From the NCBI GenBank assembly GCA_017163975.1, contig JAFFSR010000248.1, forward strand, positions 1,258,501 to 1,322,500: 64,000 bases of DNA, given 5' to 3'. Source of the DNA: Anastatus disparis. Its lineage: Eukaryota; Arthropoda; Insecta; Hymenoptera; Eupelmidae. The notes below the pieces were generated by a model that searched no databases, was not told the origin of the DNA, and worked only from the letters and a program-made list of their open reading frames with translations. A program made the position numbers and the translations under genes. Positions 1 to 11,070 of this stretch are shown one piece after another. How positions within the stretch are numbered: position 1 is the first letter of the stretch; every line of letters begins with the position of its first letter.

Positions 1-41
1 TAAAAAAAGCAAAACTCGATTGCTGCAGCTCCTACATGCCG
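1..41. mobile_element. End of TTAA MITE (family A) inserted in polB
   Basis: Bases 1-41 nearly match 3402-3442, the right end of the MITE inside the integrase gene (two substitutions). Both are followed by TTAA (42-45 and 3443-3446), the piggyBac-type target. The PolB reading frame resumes directly after the TTAA, so the window opens inside a second copy of the same MITE. Confidence 0.75.
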
Positions 42-45
42 TTAA

Positions 46-1507
46 AGCAGGTATTCGGGGAGGAATAAGTCAATGCTGTAATCGCTATGCCAAGGCGAAC
101 AATCCATATATGGGCTCTTCGTATGATGAAAAACAGAAAATGAAAACATTATGTACTTTGATATTAATAATCTTTATGGATGGGCAATGGTTCAATATTT
201 GCCAGTCGGAAAATTCAAATGGGTAGAATATGAGACGAATTCAAACTTTTACAACGCACCGCCAGATTCAGTTATTGGATATATTGCTGAAGTAGTTTTG
301 GAGTATCCTGAGGAAATACACGATGTACATCGAGATTTTCCATTCTGCGCAGAGCATAGTGCGCCACATGGCTCGAAACAAAAGAAACTTCTCACTACTT
401 TGAAGAACAAAGAGAGATGTTATTTACTATCGGACACTCAGACAAGTGTTGGAAAATGGACTTTGACTAAAAAAAGTGCATAGAATTTTAAGTTTTGAGC
501 AAAAGGCATGGCTCAAACCTTATGTGGAATTGAATACTCAAAAAAGAATGCAGGCTAAGAACAAATTTGAAAAACTTTTTTATAAATTGTTAATCAATGC
601 TGTCTATGGAAAGTGCATTGAGCGAGAGCGGTCTCGAGTTGATGTCCGATTGGTAAATAAATTTACTGGTAGATATGGAGCAGAAGCACGCATAGCTCTA
701 CCAAATTTTTACAGCTGTGCTATTTTTGATGAGAATTTAGTTGCCATACAAATGAAGAGAGCGAGCATCACAATCAAGAAACCAATTTATGTTGGATTTT
801 GCATTTTAGAATTATCAAAAACATTAGTTTATGATTTTCATTATTCGTATATGAAAAAGCGAGTTGGAGACAAATGCAAACTTTTGTATACTGATACTGA
901 TAGTCTCATATACGAAGTTGAGGACGTTGACATGTACAAAATAATGAAAAAGGACATACATGAATTTGATACTTCCGATTATGAAGAAAATAATCCGTTC
1001 GAAATTCCTCGAGTTAATAAGAAAGTTCCGGGTTTGATGAAAGACGAATGTAATGGTGAGATAATGACAGAATTCATAGGATGACGAAGCAAAATGTATA
1101 GTATTTCAATCGATGGAGGAGAAGTTATAAAGAAAGCCGAACGTATAAAGTCCAGTGTTGTTAAAAAATCAATTACTTTTGAGGATTACCGAAGCTGTCT
1201 TCAGGATCTCACTATTATATACCGCGAACAGTGCAATATCCGTTCAAAATTGCATACTGTGCATACTGAAAAACAGAAAAAAATTGCTCTAAGTCCTCAC
1301 GATGATAAGAGATTTTTATTGCCTGATAGTACAGATACTTTACCTTGGGGACATTATAAAATTGAAGAAATACAGATGGCACAAGCTGCACTTGAAGTAG
1401 AGAGGGAATATGCAAGAAAAATGGCTGCTGAAAAAAAAGAAAAAGAGCGGGAGGTAGAAATGAGGAGGGGAGATATACGAGTGGAGATGGATGCTACAGA
1501 GAATTGA
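46..1507 (+). pseudogene. Protein-primed DNA polymerase B (Maverick type), 5'-truncated and broken
   Basis: Family-B polymerase that would replicate the element from a protein primer. Seen: motif A with DINNLYG at 160-180, motif B with NAVYGK at 595-612, and motif C YTDTDS at 887-904 (both catalytic aspartates present). A further conserved C-terminal block with SPHDDKR and TLPWGHYK lies at about 1282-1365. The gene is broken: the frame changes near 145 and again between 440 and 480, and TGA codons interrupt it at 1082-1084 and 1505-1507. The exonuclease domain and N-terminus lie left of the window or of the MITE. The tail from about 1370 is charged and low-complexity. Confidence 0.9.
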
Positions 1508-1831
1508 AGAGAGAGGGAAATCGAGAGAAGGGATGAAGCAACCAATGAAAATAGTGCAGAGCAAGTGGGGATGACACTTTATGAAGGCGGACAAATTATC
1601 ATTGAGTATGATGTGTTAGAGGAGTTCATGAATGACTGGCATCCATCAATGGAGGGGGCAAGTTCCCAGGAAGGAGAAAAAAAGGATATATTACGAGTAG
1701 CAATAGAAAGGGCAGACATCGAAGTGGGGAATGGGCTATATCATCCAACAGACCATGAGGAGGAGCGCATTCAAGTAATCGAAGAGCTTAAGGACGATCA
1801 ACCTTGCACAAAGAAATCTAAAATCGACTAA
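1508..1831 (+). pseudogene. Acidic tail or small ORF downstream of polB
   Basis: It continues in the same frame as the polymerase tail after the TGA at 1505-1507. It reads a Glu/Arg-rich stretch and then a soluble acidic segment ending KKSKID. The first in-frame ATG after the stop is at about 1532, and another is at 1568-1570. It may be the end of the PolB polypeptide or a separate small gene; I do not recognise a domain. Confidence 0.45.
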
Positions 1832-1940
1832 CTTTTTAAGTAAGTTACAATTAATTTTTTTACCAAAAAACATTTTTTTCCATCAAAATTTTTCTCTAAC
1901 AGAAATTTTAATTTTTTTTTTACTCTTTCTTGTTTTCAGA

Positions 1941-2237
1941 ATGGATTTATCTGCCCTAAACAAGATTGCTGGAAGCGACTTCCTGCCAAGGAAGAAAGTC
2001 ACAGACTTAGAAAACGACCAGCAGTACATGGTGACTGCACTGAAACAAGTCAAGACAAGATTTGGAACCAAGGTCGTAGCAGATTTCGACCAAAGCTTCC
2101 AAGTCTTCTTACCAGAGAAGATTTCATCTGCAATCCTAAAAGATGAAGAATTTTTCTACCATCTCTGTGATAATGCAAATAAACTGCGTTTAATTACAAT
2201 ATACCTGGAAAGATCTTTTAAATTCGATCGGGCTTAA
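1941..2237 (+). CDS. Small conserved Maverick ORF, 98 aa, function unknown
   Basis: Intact ATG-to-TAA frame of 98 codons, one of the few unbroken genes of this element. It has an N-terminal MDLSALNKIAGSDFLP segment, a central block with VKTRFGTKVVADFDQSF, then FLPEKISSAILKDEEFF. I recognise the type as a small protein recurring beside PolB in insect Mavericks. The alternating strand-like pattern would suit a small OB-like, nucleic-acid-binding fold, but this is inference. The start follows a pyrimidine-rich TTTTCAG that resembles a 3' splice site. About 280 AT-rich bases without features separate it from the integrase 3' end. Confidence 0.6.
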   Translation: MDLSALNKIAGSDFLPRKKVTDLENDQQYMVTALKQVKTRFGTKVVADFDQSFQVFLPEKISSAILKDEEFFYHLCDNANKLRLITIYLERSFKFDRA

Positions 2238-2515
2238 AATAAATAAAATATACTCATCAAATTATTTTTTAAACTATTTATTGTAAATTGTACATAATAA
2301 GAATACATGAATAAATGAAAATTATTAAACTTTACATAATTATTTTTATTTATCACCACCACTTATAATAATCATATTTATATTGAATCATAAAAAGAAA
2401 ATTTCAATAGTAAAAATATTTTATACATAACTTAAATTAATGAACATAATAAAATTAAGTATTTTCTTTTTTATTTATTACACTGAAATACGTTGTAAAA
2501 TACATCTTAGCTTAT

Positions 2516-3828
2516 TCAAATAATCTCATTTTTATCTATCCAACTATTATGCTTGCTATTCAGACCTAACCACTTAACATATGCGCGTTTACCACTTTTC
2601 TTTAAAACTTTTTCTACCAAGTAAATTTCTGGAAACATAGTTTTTTGAATTTCCGTTTCATAAAAGCCGCCAGAGACGGGTTCATCATAATAATCTTTGA
2701 CATGGTAAGTTATAGGATTGGTTTTAACAACTCTTGTTATTGTGAAAATTTCAGTTGACCAATTTGGTGTATAACCTTTTTCAAAAACTTGTTTTATCTT
2801 ACTTATTCGAACTTTATCTCCTACTTTGAATTTTGGTTTTTTCACAGGTCTTTTTTCAGTTGGGCAATTTTTCTTGATATCTTTTTTATTTATTTTCGTA
2901 ACGTTTTCAGGCTCGATTCCTATTGTCCGATGTTTTCTTGAATTGTATGCTTTCAGTAACTCAGGCAGAATATCCAACCATTTATAACTTCCTTGTTTGC
3001 TGAATTCTAACCACATTGCATTTTTTAAATTTCTATTAAGAGCATGACGAAGCTGTCCGCCTTCTAATAATATTTCCAATCTTAACTTATGAATAAACGA
3101 TGCGTTTAATTGAGTTTTTTTGCTATAAAGAAAAAATTTGTAAGATTAAACTCTAGTGCGGACAACTCAAGAAACCCACCAAAATATTATACATACAAAG
3201 TTATAATAAAAACTTTCAATATATCGTATTTTAAGGTTAGGTTTGTCGAGTTTGATATCTAATTTCCAATCCAAGCTCATAAAAAAATAACAAGTCCAAA
3301 TGATTTTTTATTTTAACAAAAATTATTGTACTAATATAACTTTAGTGCGGACAAGTCATTATATTTGTTTAATTTAAGAATTTAAAAAGATATCGATAAA
3401 ATAAAAAAAGCAAAACTTGATTGCTGCAGCTCCGACATGCCGTTAAAGCGCTCACGTATGCTTGCATGGAGATTGCTATGTGAAGAGTAGTGATTTACCT
3501 TGTACTTTTTCATAAGATTCTGAAAGTTTAAATCGTAGAATTCTTTTCCTTGGTCAGTTTGTAAATTCGATGGCATCCGTCCTTGTTTTAATATTGACTT
3601 CATGGCTGGAGTAACATCATTGCCACTTTTCGATTTGACTGGTACAGCCCATGCATACTTTGAAAATATATCTATAACAGTTAGTAAGTAGCGAAAACCT
3701 TTGTTTTTCTTAAAATAAGGTATCATTTCTACAAGGTCAGCTTGCCAAGTCTCATCTAATCCGCGTATGTCATATTTTTTTCGCTTGTACCTTCGACGTG
3801 CTGGCTCGTATAGCTCTTCAACTACTCT
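2516..3828 (-). pseudogene. Retroviral-type integrase (Maverick), split by a MITE
   Basis: DDE integrase that would insert the element. The N-terminal part (3828-3447) shows a conserved WQADLVEM block, the first catalytic Asp in VIDIFSKYAWA and the second in QTDQGKEF. The third acidic position lies in the RERFN block, where the MITE has inserted. The second half (3035-2516) carries LKNAMW, the KHRTIG block, an SH3-like region with KVGDKVR and a chromodomain-like tail (YLVEKVL...YVKWLG...SWID). The frame of one half meets that of the other exactly at the TTAA duplication, so the insertion alone breaks this core. An in-frame TAA at 3829-3831 cuts the N-terminus. Confidence 0.9.
3040..3442. mobile_element. 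TTAA MITE family A (piggyBac-like), 403 bp
   Basis: Flanked by TTAA at 3036-3039 and 3443-3446. Imperfect terminal inverted repeats share GCATGnCGnAGCTG about 2 bp from each end. It has no coding capacity. Inside are two direct copies of TAGTGCGGACAA (about 3154 and 3345). The right 41 bp recur at window position 1-41. It is non-autonomous and split the integrase gene. Assignment to piggyBac rests on the TTAA target only. Confidence 0.8.
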
Positions 3829-3841
3829 TTAACGTTTCATC

Positions 3842-4231
3842 TTAAACTTCAACTTTAGCAATATCCGATTGTCTATTCATTTCTTTAATTATATATTCAA
3901 TACTTCCAAAATTTCGTTGAGTCATATCATAGACATAAGTTAATTTTTCGTCTATTTCTGCTTTATATATTTCAACTTTGTTCTTATATTCTTGTATAGC
4001 TTTAACAACTTCTATCATTTTAGAAGATAAGTAATTAACTTCTTTCTGTAGGATATTATTTAGTGAATTTAAACTAATTGCATCATTTGGATGATCAGCC
4101 TCTCCAATATTGCAAAGTCACTTATTTCCTAAATCAAAATTACCATCTGATGTAGAATTAAATCCAATACCTCGAGGACCACGACTCACTTGCAAGCCCT
4201 CAAGTTTTCTTCTAAACACATCGAGACTCAT
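3842..4231 (-). pseudogene. Coiled-coil ORF of the Maverick, one stop, function unknown
   Basis: From an ATG at 4229-4231 it reads MSLDVFRRKLEGLQVSRG, then a Gly/Asn-rich stretch, a TGA at 4118-4120, and a long helical segment rich in Lys/Glu/Ile heptads ending at TAA 3842-3844. The length of about 129 codons and the coiled-coil look would suit a small structural or DNA-associated protein. I do not recognise the family. It lies between integrase and the split conserved ORF on the same strand. Confidence 0.45.
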
Positions 4232-4262
4232 GTTACTACTATTGATTTGAAAATTGTGTACG

Positions 4263-4628
4263 TCAATATCTATGTCCGGCTTCACGTAGTTCCTCTATAA
4301 TTGATTGGATTTCATTGTTGTGATTATTATTTCTAGCAGATCGATCGGCTATTAATAATTGTAGTCTCTCGACAAGCTTATTTGGATCATCCCAGTAGAC
4401 TAGATCTATGGAACTATTCTTTTTTGCTATTTTATATTTACGTATGAGACCTTCTCCGCTGGTAGACATTCTACTGCGATCATTGCGGAACATTGGTGCT
4501 ATGATTTTTGAATATTTTCTACTCTTCGAAGAGCGTATATTCTCACTTCCGCTGTCTTTTTCTATGGGCATTTGTTGCTTCCAGGATAATGCGATAGTTC
4601 TTGCGATCTGTTGTACTCAAAAGATTAT
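4263..4628 (-). pseudogene. 3' half of a conserved Maverick ORF, separated by the 2.9-kb insert
   Basis: On the minus strand it shows a TDRKNYR..ILEATNAH block (about 4605-4560), then after a frame change an IIAPMFR block, GEGLIRKY, and YWDDPNKLVERLQLL...EIQSIIEELREAG. The WDDPN...RLxLL...EELREAG pattern is one I associate with insect Maverick proteins of unknown role. The matching 5' half is at 7556-8185. The stop lies at 4263-4265. Confidence 0.7.
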
Positions 4629-7560
4629 CATTAGTCCAGTAGAATTAGTCAAAATGCATATAATATAATGCATATAATGTAATTAGAAACAGGTGCAGAC
4701 CATCAAAAATGGCTTTGTTGGATGATTAGAAGTGAGACTCTGGAATTACCCTAAAAATTTAAGCCGTCAGGAATTGGTAAACAACGATTTAAGGTGCAAA
4801 ATTCGTAAAAATCACTGTTTTTTTGAGGTAGCTTGAAATCGTTTGCGATTTAGTATATGAAAATTATACTATTTGTAGGTATTTCAAAGACGATTAATTT
4901 GAGACGTCATTGATGGAAATCGGTTAATAAAATTTATAAATAATGATAAACAAAAATCGAAAATCGCGAAATTTTAAAATATTTGTCGTTTGATAAAAAA
5001 AGGATGTACATGTTTGTGATTCAACAAAAATGTGCCTCTCATTATCCTTGAGTTACCATAAAAATTTCATCAAAAAATATTAATTATTTTAGGAGATATT
5101 CTATTTGTTTATTAAAAAGAGGTCAAATGTACATTAAAAAATTCACCCAAAAACGCCATCGTAGAGACTTAATGATAATTATATAAAATTTTGATATTAA
5201 CGTAAATTTTATGAATTTGATGTGAAATCGCGTCCATTTTATTATTTTCAACCTGAATATGGCAAAAAAAAAGTAAATTTTTTTCTTGATGGTTTTTTAA
5301 ATATTTTTACAACTAATGAAAATATCAATATAGGGATTTAATATTCTTATTACTGGCAATTTTACGCAAATTTAAAAAAAAAAGAATGCTCTAGCTCAAT
5401 TAGAAGCCGAGATAATTTTTTTTTTTTTAATTCGCCAATTGTTTATTTATAAATATTTTTATCACAGCTAGAATAATACTTGAAGTTTATGATTCCCTTA
5501 TATCGGAGATGAAATAAACATTTTGCAATGTAAAATTTAATATTTAAGTAATCAAGATTGCTACTAGTTAAACAGAGTCATTTTTCCTGCCTTGCAAGAA
5601 AATTGATCTGGCGAGTTATAACTCATGTTCCGATTAAAAATTCCTTATATCTCCGTTAATTACGGACCAATTTTTATGTTTTTTTTTTTAATCGGGGTAG
5701 CGCGTGAAAATAATAACAACTGTTGTATTTGTTTTTAAAAAATTATTTATTTAACAATAATTATTACAAAAAAAAAATTGTTTAAACATATTTTTTTAAA
5801 TATTAATTTTAGCAAAAAGCTTTAAGAATAAAGTTTGTTCGTCTTAAAAAAATAAACAATATTTCATTCTAGGGTTTTTCATGATAAAATCAATATTAAG
5901 TCTGGTAATTTGGAAAACAAATTGGAAAAAATTTTTGGTTTGGAATTTCAACGTAAATTTATACTTTGTCATGAAAAATTCCTTATATCTCCGTTAATTA
6001 CGGACCAATTATAACGTTTTTTTTTCTAAATCGGGGTAGCGCGTGAAAATAATAACAACTATTGTATTTGTTTTTAAAAAATTATTTATTTAACAATAAT
6101 TAATGCTAAAAAAATTGTTTAAGCATATTTTTTTAAATATTAATTTTAGCAAAAAGCTTTCGAAATAAAGTTTGTTCGTCTTAAAAAAATAAACAATATT
6201 TTATTTTAGTGTTTTAATGATAAAATTAATATTAAGTCTGTTAATTTGGAAAAACTTTTTTCCAATTTGTTTTTCAAATTACCAGACTTAATATTGATTT
6301 TATCATGAAAACACTAGAATGAAATATTGTTTATTTTATTAAGACGAACAAACTTTATTCTTAAAGCTTTTTGCTAAAATTAATATTTAAAAAAATATGT
6401 TTAAACAATTTTTTTTTGTAATAATTATTGTTAAATAAATAATTTTTTTAAAAACAAATACAACAGTTGTTATTATTTTCACGCGCTACCCCGATTAAAA
6501 AAAAAAAACATAAAAATTGGTCCGTAATTAACGGAGATATAAGGAATTTTTAATCGGAACATGAGTTATAACTCGCCAGATCAATTTTCTTGCAAGGCAG
6601 GAAAAATGACTCTGTTTAACTAGTAGCAATCTTGATTACTTAAATATTAATTTTTACATTGCAGAATGTTTATTTCATCTCCGATATAATGGAATCATAA
6701 ACTTCAAGTATTATTCTAGCTGTGATAAAAATTTCAGTCCTTAATATTTATAAATAAACAATTGGCGAATTAAAAAAAAAAAAATTATCTCGGCTTCTAA
6801 TTGAGCTAGAGCATTCTTTTTTTTTTAAATTTGCGTAAAATTGCCAGTAATAAGAATATCAAATCCCTATATTGATATTTTCATTAATTGTAAAAATATT
6901 TAAAAAACCGTTAAGAAAAAAATTTACTTTTTTTTTGCCATATTCAGGTTGAAAATAATAAAATGGACGCGATTTCACATCAAATTCATAAAATTTACGT
7001 TAATATCAAAATTTTATATAATTATCATTAAGTCTCTACAATGGCGTTTTTGGGTGAATTTTTTAATGTACATTTGACCTCTTTTTAATAAACAAATAGA
7101 ATATCTCCTAAAATAATTAATATTTTTTTATGAAATTTTTATGGTAACTCAAGGATAATGAGAGGCACATTTTTGTTGAATTACAAACATGTACATCCTT
7201 TTTTTATCAAACGACAAATATTTTAAAATTTCGCGATTTTCGATTTTTGTTTATTATTTATAAAATTTATTAACCGATTTCCATCAATGACGTCTCAAAT
7301 TAATCGTCTTTGAAATACCTACAAATAGGATAATTTTCATATACTAAATCCCAAACAATTTCAAGCTACCTAAAAAAAACAGTGATTTTTACGAATTTTG
7401 CACCTTAAATCATTGTTTACTAATTCCTGACGGCTCAAATTTTTAGGGTAATTCCAGAGTCTCATTTCTAATCATCCAACAAAGCCATTTTTGGTGGTCT
7501 GCACCTATTTCTAATTACATTAAATTTTAGCTCTTTCTTCGCTAATTCTACTGGACTAAT
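4629..7560. mobile_element. Long inverted-repeat (foldback) element, 2.93 kb, no ORF
   Basis: Two arms of about 1.3 kb (4629-5936 and 6255-7560) are reverse complements at high identity and start with ATTAGTCCAGTAGAATTAG. Between them, 5967-6254 is a direct partial copy of the arm segment ending at 5936. No coding frame is seen. The element sits inside one Maverick gene, whose halves lie on either side in the same orientation; the flanks suggest only a 2-bp duplication (AT or TA). The RNA would fold into a hairpin of more than 1 kb. I cannot assign it to a transposon superfamily. Confidence 0.8.
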
Positions 7561-8185
7561 CTGGTTCTTTTTTGAAAAGCAATTCCATTAGACCACTGCT
7601 TTTAGGAAAATTTAAATCTTTCACTTTTATCATTTTATCATCAAATTGAATTTGTGAATCACCCATCATGTATACCCCACTGACTTGTCTCACTCCACAT
7701 ATGTTATCGATTTTGCTGCGGCTTTCATTCAGCATTGATAAAAAGTCTGTCGGCTCAGTTTTTTTATGCGCAGATACAAATGGTGAATATATAGATTTGA
7801 ATGATGAATTTGCAGAATTGAATGATGAATTCATCATTGTGCTATTTATCGGAGAAAAATCATCGCCATTAGAAGCATCATTATCAAACGCTGAACCCGA
7901 GTTATTAATATCGTTTACAATATAATTTGATTCATCAAATCTCAATCTTTTTTTTGCCGATTTTCTGTTACTGTCTATGGCCGAAATGTGATTAGAATGT
8001 GACACACTTTCAGTTGTCGAATCGACAAGCTTTTCAACCGGTGTAATAACTGGTTTTAAAGTATCACCAATAACCTTTTCAAAATCATCTCTCCCCTTTT
8101 CTAACAAAGAATATTTTTTTTTAATAGCCTCGCGTGCTCGTAAGAGCTCGCTATGAATATTTTTTTCTTCATTAAAGTCAGGCAT
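7556..8185 (-). pseudogene. 5' half of the split conserved Maverick ORF
   Basis: From the ATG at 8183-8185 it reads MPDFNEEKN, a basic/helical ELLRAREAIKKKY segment, a Ser/Asn-rich disordered middle, and a conserved FPKSSGLMELLFKKEPD end where the inverted-repeat element begins. The reported longer frame uses a TTG at 8216-8218; I prefer the ATG. It lies just downstream of the ATPase on the same strand. Function unknown; the KKRLRF stretch could be a nuclear signal. Confidence 0.65.
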
Positions 8186-8228
8186 GCTGACAAGATGCTG
8201 TCTACAATCAAACTGCAAAGATTAAGAT

Positions 8229-8924
8229 TTATACTTCCTTTTTAATGGCAAAAAAGTCAAATCCTTTTCTATATCTACCATCATTCATTGCTCTATCTTT
8301 GTCAATAACAACAAATCCATACTTGTCATTCTTTCAGCATCCTGTACAAAGATTTCGAAATTCATTTAAAGTTAAGTCAGTATTCACATGGTCTTCATAG
8401 ACCTGTTTAAGATTAACATCATCTTGACGATAAATTACCTTCAAATTAATATTGTCTTTGATGAGATGTTTCGGTATATAAGCATATGACTGACATAGAT
8501 GAAAGCTATCTACACTTTTGTGTCTCCTCATACAGAAAAAAGCTCTGACGTTATCCTGCTTCTCACAAGCCACATCATCAAAAATCATAATTGAATTAGG
8601 TAGGGCTTTATCTGTTGACACTACAGATGCATGTTCACTAAACGGTAGATATGATATACCTTTAATTGATTCTAAAACTTTTTGAAGAAATTGGTATTTC
8701 GGTTGATTTAAGGATTTAGAGTATACATACAAATTTTCAAATCTAAGACCATTAGGGTGTGTAATTAGAGCTAATAAACTATTAGTTTTTCCACAGTTCG
8801 ATGGGCTACAGAATACTGCTCGTATATTATCTGGAAGTAATTCTCCATGTCGCTTTTTTCTTTTCGTTTTCTCAAAATCAAAGTTGGCGACGGGGAGTTT
8901 GACGTTCTGCTCAGTAAAATCCAT
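8229..8924 (-). pseudogene. FtsK/HerA-type packaging ATPase, one stop codon
   Basis: Genome-packaging ATPase of the Maverick/adenovirus/poxvirus A32 class. From an ATG at 8922-8924 it shows a Walker A region SPSNCGKTNSLL, where the first Gly of the usual loop is Ser, and Walker B with SIMIFDDVAC. It ends with a conserved YGFVVIDKD...RYRKGFD block. A TGA at 8334-8336 interrupts it close to the C-terminus. The frame then continues to TAA at 8229-8231, giving 231 codons, the expected size. Confidence 0.85.
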
Positions 8925-9022
8925 GTTTACGTAACAAAGTCAAATCTAAGATTGACCTTTTCTAAATATAAACGCTTGTTTTATATTTTAATCATCAGTT
9001 GTAAATCAGCACTCGAAGAGAG
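8925..9022. promoter_or_regulatory. Divergent intergenic region between ATPase and PLA2 genes
   Basis: About 98 bp separate the two divergent starts. It is AT-rich with TATA-like stretches (TAAATATAAA near 8962, TTTATATTTTAA near 8980). A bidirectional promoter is likely from the arrangement, but no element is proven. Confidence 0.35.
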
Positions 9023-10162
9023 ATGCTCGTACACAAATCACAGAAGCACCCTAAGGGTAAAAGGTTTCTTGATAAAGTAATCAATAACTTACCTATTGAA
9101 ATGCATATTCCTGGATATCAATATTGTGGTCCCGGAACAAAACTGAAAAAGCGTCTAAAAAGAGGTGATACAGGTATCAATCCACTTGATCAAGCATGCA
9201 AAGAACATGACATATCTTATTCTGATAAAAATGTTGATCGAAAATAAGCTGACATAAAGCTCGCTGATGAAGCTTGGCAGCGTATTAGAGCCAAAAATGC
9301 AAGTCTTAGCGAAAAATCAACTTCTTTTGTTGTTGCAAATGCTATGAAATTAAAAGGAAAGACAGGAATGGGTGTAAAATTGAGTAAATTAGTAACTGCA
9401 AGTGAAAAGTTATTAAAACCAAGTAAACATTCTCGCAAAGTTATTCAGTCGTCTTTAAAAGGTGCACGTGAAGCTCTCAAAATCGTTGTCGATAAGAAAA
9501 AAATTATCATTCCCCGCATTCTACCTGTTCCATCAAAAATAGGTGGCGCTCTGCCTTTTCTCATACCATTGTTCGCTGCACTAAGTGCAACTGGTGCTTT
9601 GGCTGGATGAGCTGCTGGAATAGCTAAAGCAGTAAATGAAGCTAAAGCTGCACAGAAAAATTATGAAGAAAGTAAGAGACATAATAAAACTATGGAAGCT
9701 ATTGCTCTAGAAAAAGGTCTCTATCTTAAACCATATAAAACTGTAATGGGGTTATTTATGAAACCTCATATCGGTCATGGTCAAGTTAAAAAAAAAAACT
9801 TTGATTTAACTTTGCCAAATCGTGCACTGACTGACTATGATCTTATAAAGTATGCTTGTATGATGCAAATCCCATGTTTTCGAGGTGTTTTCATGAGAAA
9901 TAATTTATCTTCTGATGGCCCATGGCATAACGAATCTGCTATAGTTAACTTAGATGATTTTCAAAACATAAGCACTGGGTATGTTATCGAAAACGAGGTT
10001 CTGAAGTGATTTATTTTGATAGTTTTGGTGATCTTAAATTCCCTATAGATCTCATGTTATATTTTAACGTAAAAGAAGTGAAATACAACTACAAAAGATA
10101 TCAGCATTTTTACTCATTCTTGTGGATATCTTTGTCTTCAATCCTTGTGTGAAAGACTATAA
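9023..10162 (+). pseudogene. Phospholipase A2-like plus adenain-like protease ORF, broken
   Basis: The N-terminal PLA2 domain has the Ca-loop motif YCGPGT and the catalytic QACKEHDISYS. A Lys/Ala-rich region with a hydrophobic segment (LPFLIPLFAALSATGALAG) and KGLYLKPYK repeats follows. From about 9827 comes a maturation-protease-like domain: GVFMRN..., ESAIVNLDD, YFDSFG, then a Cys region with SCGYLCLQ. In known Mavericks such proteins act in entry and capsid maturation. Breaks: TAA at 9245-9247, TGA at 9608-9610, a frame change near 10005 and another near 10120. The expected catalytic His block is degraded to STGYV. The start is the ATG at 9023. Confidence 0.8.
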
Positions 10163-10207
10163 AAGAAGAGTTTTCAGACAAGCAGGATCATTCTTTTTCA
10201 AACAGTC

Positions 10208-10894
10208 ATGGAAGATAGTTTCACTTTGAGTCTTTCAGACAAATCCAACTTAGAAGCGCAATATTCTCCTTCAAAAGAACTACCACAGCATAAGAATTTT
10301 GTTTTGGGTTTAGTTGAACTTTTAACATTCAACTCGATTCCCAATGTTGACGATTCGAATAATAAACTTTATATAAACGGAGAGAAAATTATTACTATTC
10401 CTACTGGCAGTTATGAAATTGATGCTATTAATTAATTTTTGCAAAAAGATCTAGAATCTAAAGGAATCAAGTTTTCCTTAAAAGCTAACAACAATACTCT
10501 CAGAAGTGAAATTTATTGCAGCCATCAGATAGATCTTAGACCTCAGGATTCAATAGGCCGTCTTCTCGGTTTCACTCGTCGCGTTCTTCATGAAGACATT
10601 CATCACAGCTCTGATTTACCTGTGAAGATATTGAAAATAAACGCACTCAGAGTAGAGTGTAATATTACTACAGGTGCTTACATCAACGACAAAAAAGTTC
10701 ACACGATCCATGAGTTTTTCCCAAAAGTTCCTCCAGGATATAAAATCATAGAAGTTCCATCGCATGTCATATATTTACCACTCAATGTTAAGAGTATAGA
10801 TCATCTTCAAATCCGAATCGTTGATCAAGACGGAAATTTAGTGAATTTCCGAGGAGAGGAAATTACTGTTGGACTTCACATAAAATCTGTATAA
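10208..10894 (+). pseudogene. Penton-like minor capsid protein, one stop codon
   Basis: Vertex (penton-type) jelly-roll protein of Mavericks. The frame runs from ATG 10208 to TAA 10892-10894 with one TAA at 10433-10435 about a third of the way in. Conserved parts seen are SIGRLLGF, ALRVECNITTGAYIN, HEFFPKVPPGYKI, and VIYLPLNVKSIDHLQIRIVDQDG. Otherwise complete at about 228 codons. The stop overlaps the ATG of the next ORF by one base (TAATG). Confidence 0.8.
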
Positions 10895-11040
10895 TGGGAA
10901 TCGTTTATAATTCAAGTGTGCATATAAGTCAGCCATCATGTCAACCCGCCATCAGTCGTCCAAAGGTACTCAAACCGTTAACACGGAAGAGCATCCAATT
11001 TCTCAAAAGCATAGGTCTCAAAGTATGCGGACAAAGATAA
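10894..11040 (+). CDS. 48-aa Maverick ORF, function unknown
   Basis: Intact frame that begins with the ATG overlapping the penton stop and ends at TAA 11038-11040. It is basic, with a C-terminal LTRKSIQFLKSIGLKV motif. The tight overlap with penton and position before the capsid gene suggest a virion or assembly accessory protein, which is inference. It is too short for usual ORF cut-offs. Confidence 0.5.
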   Translation: MGIVYNSSVHISQPSCQPAISRPKVLKPLTRKSIQFLKSIGLKVCGQR

Positions 11041-11070
11041 ATTGTATCATTCTCTGCTGCTTTCAGAAAA

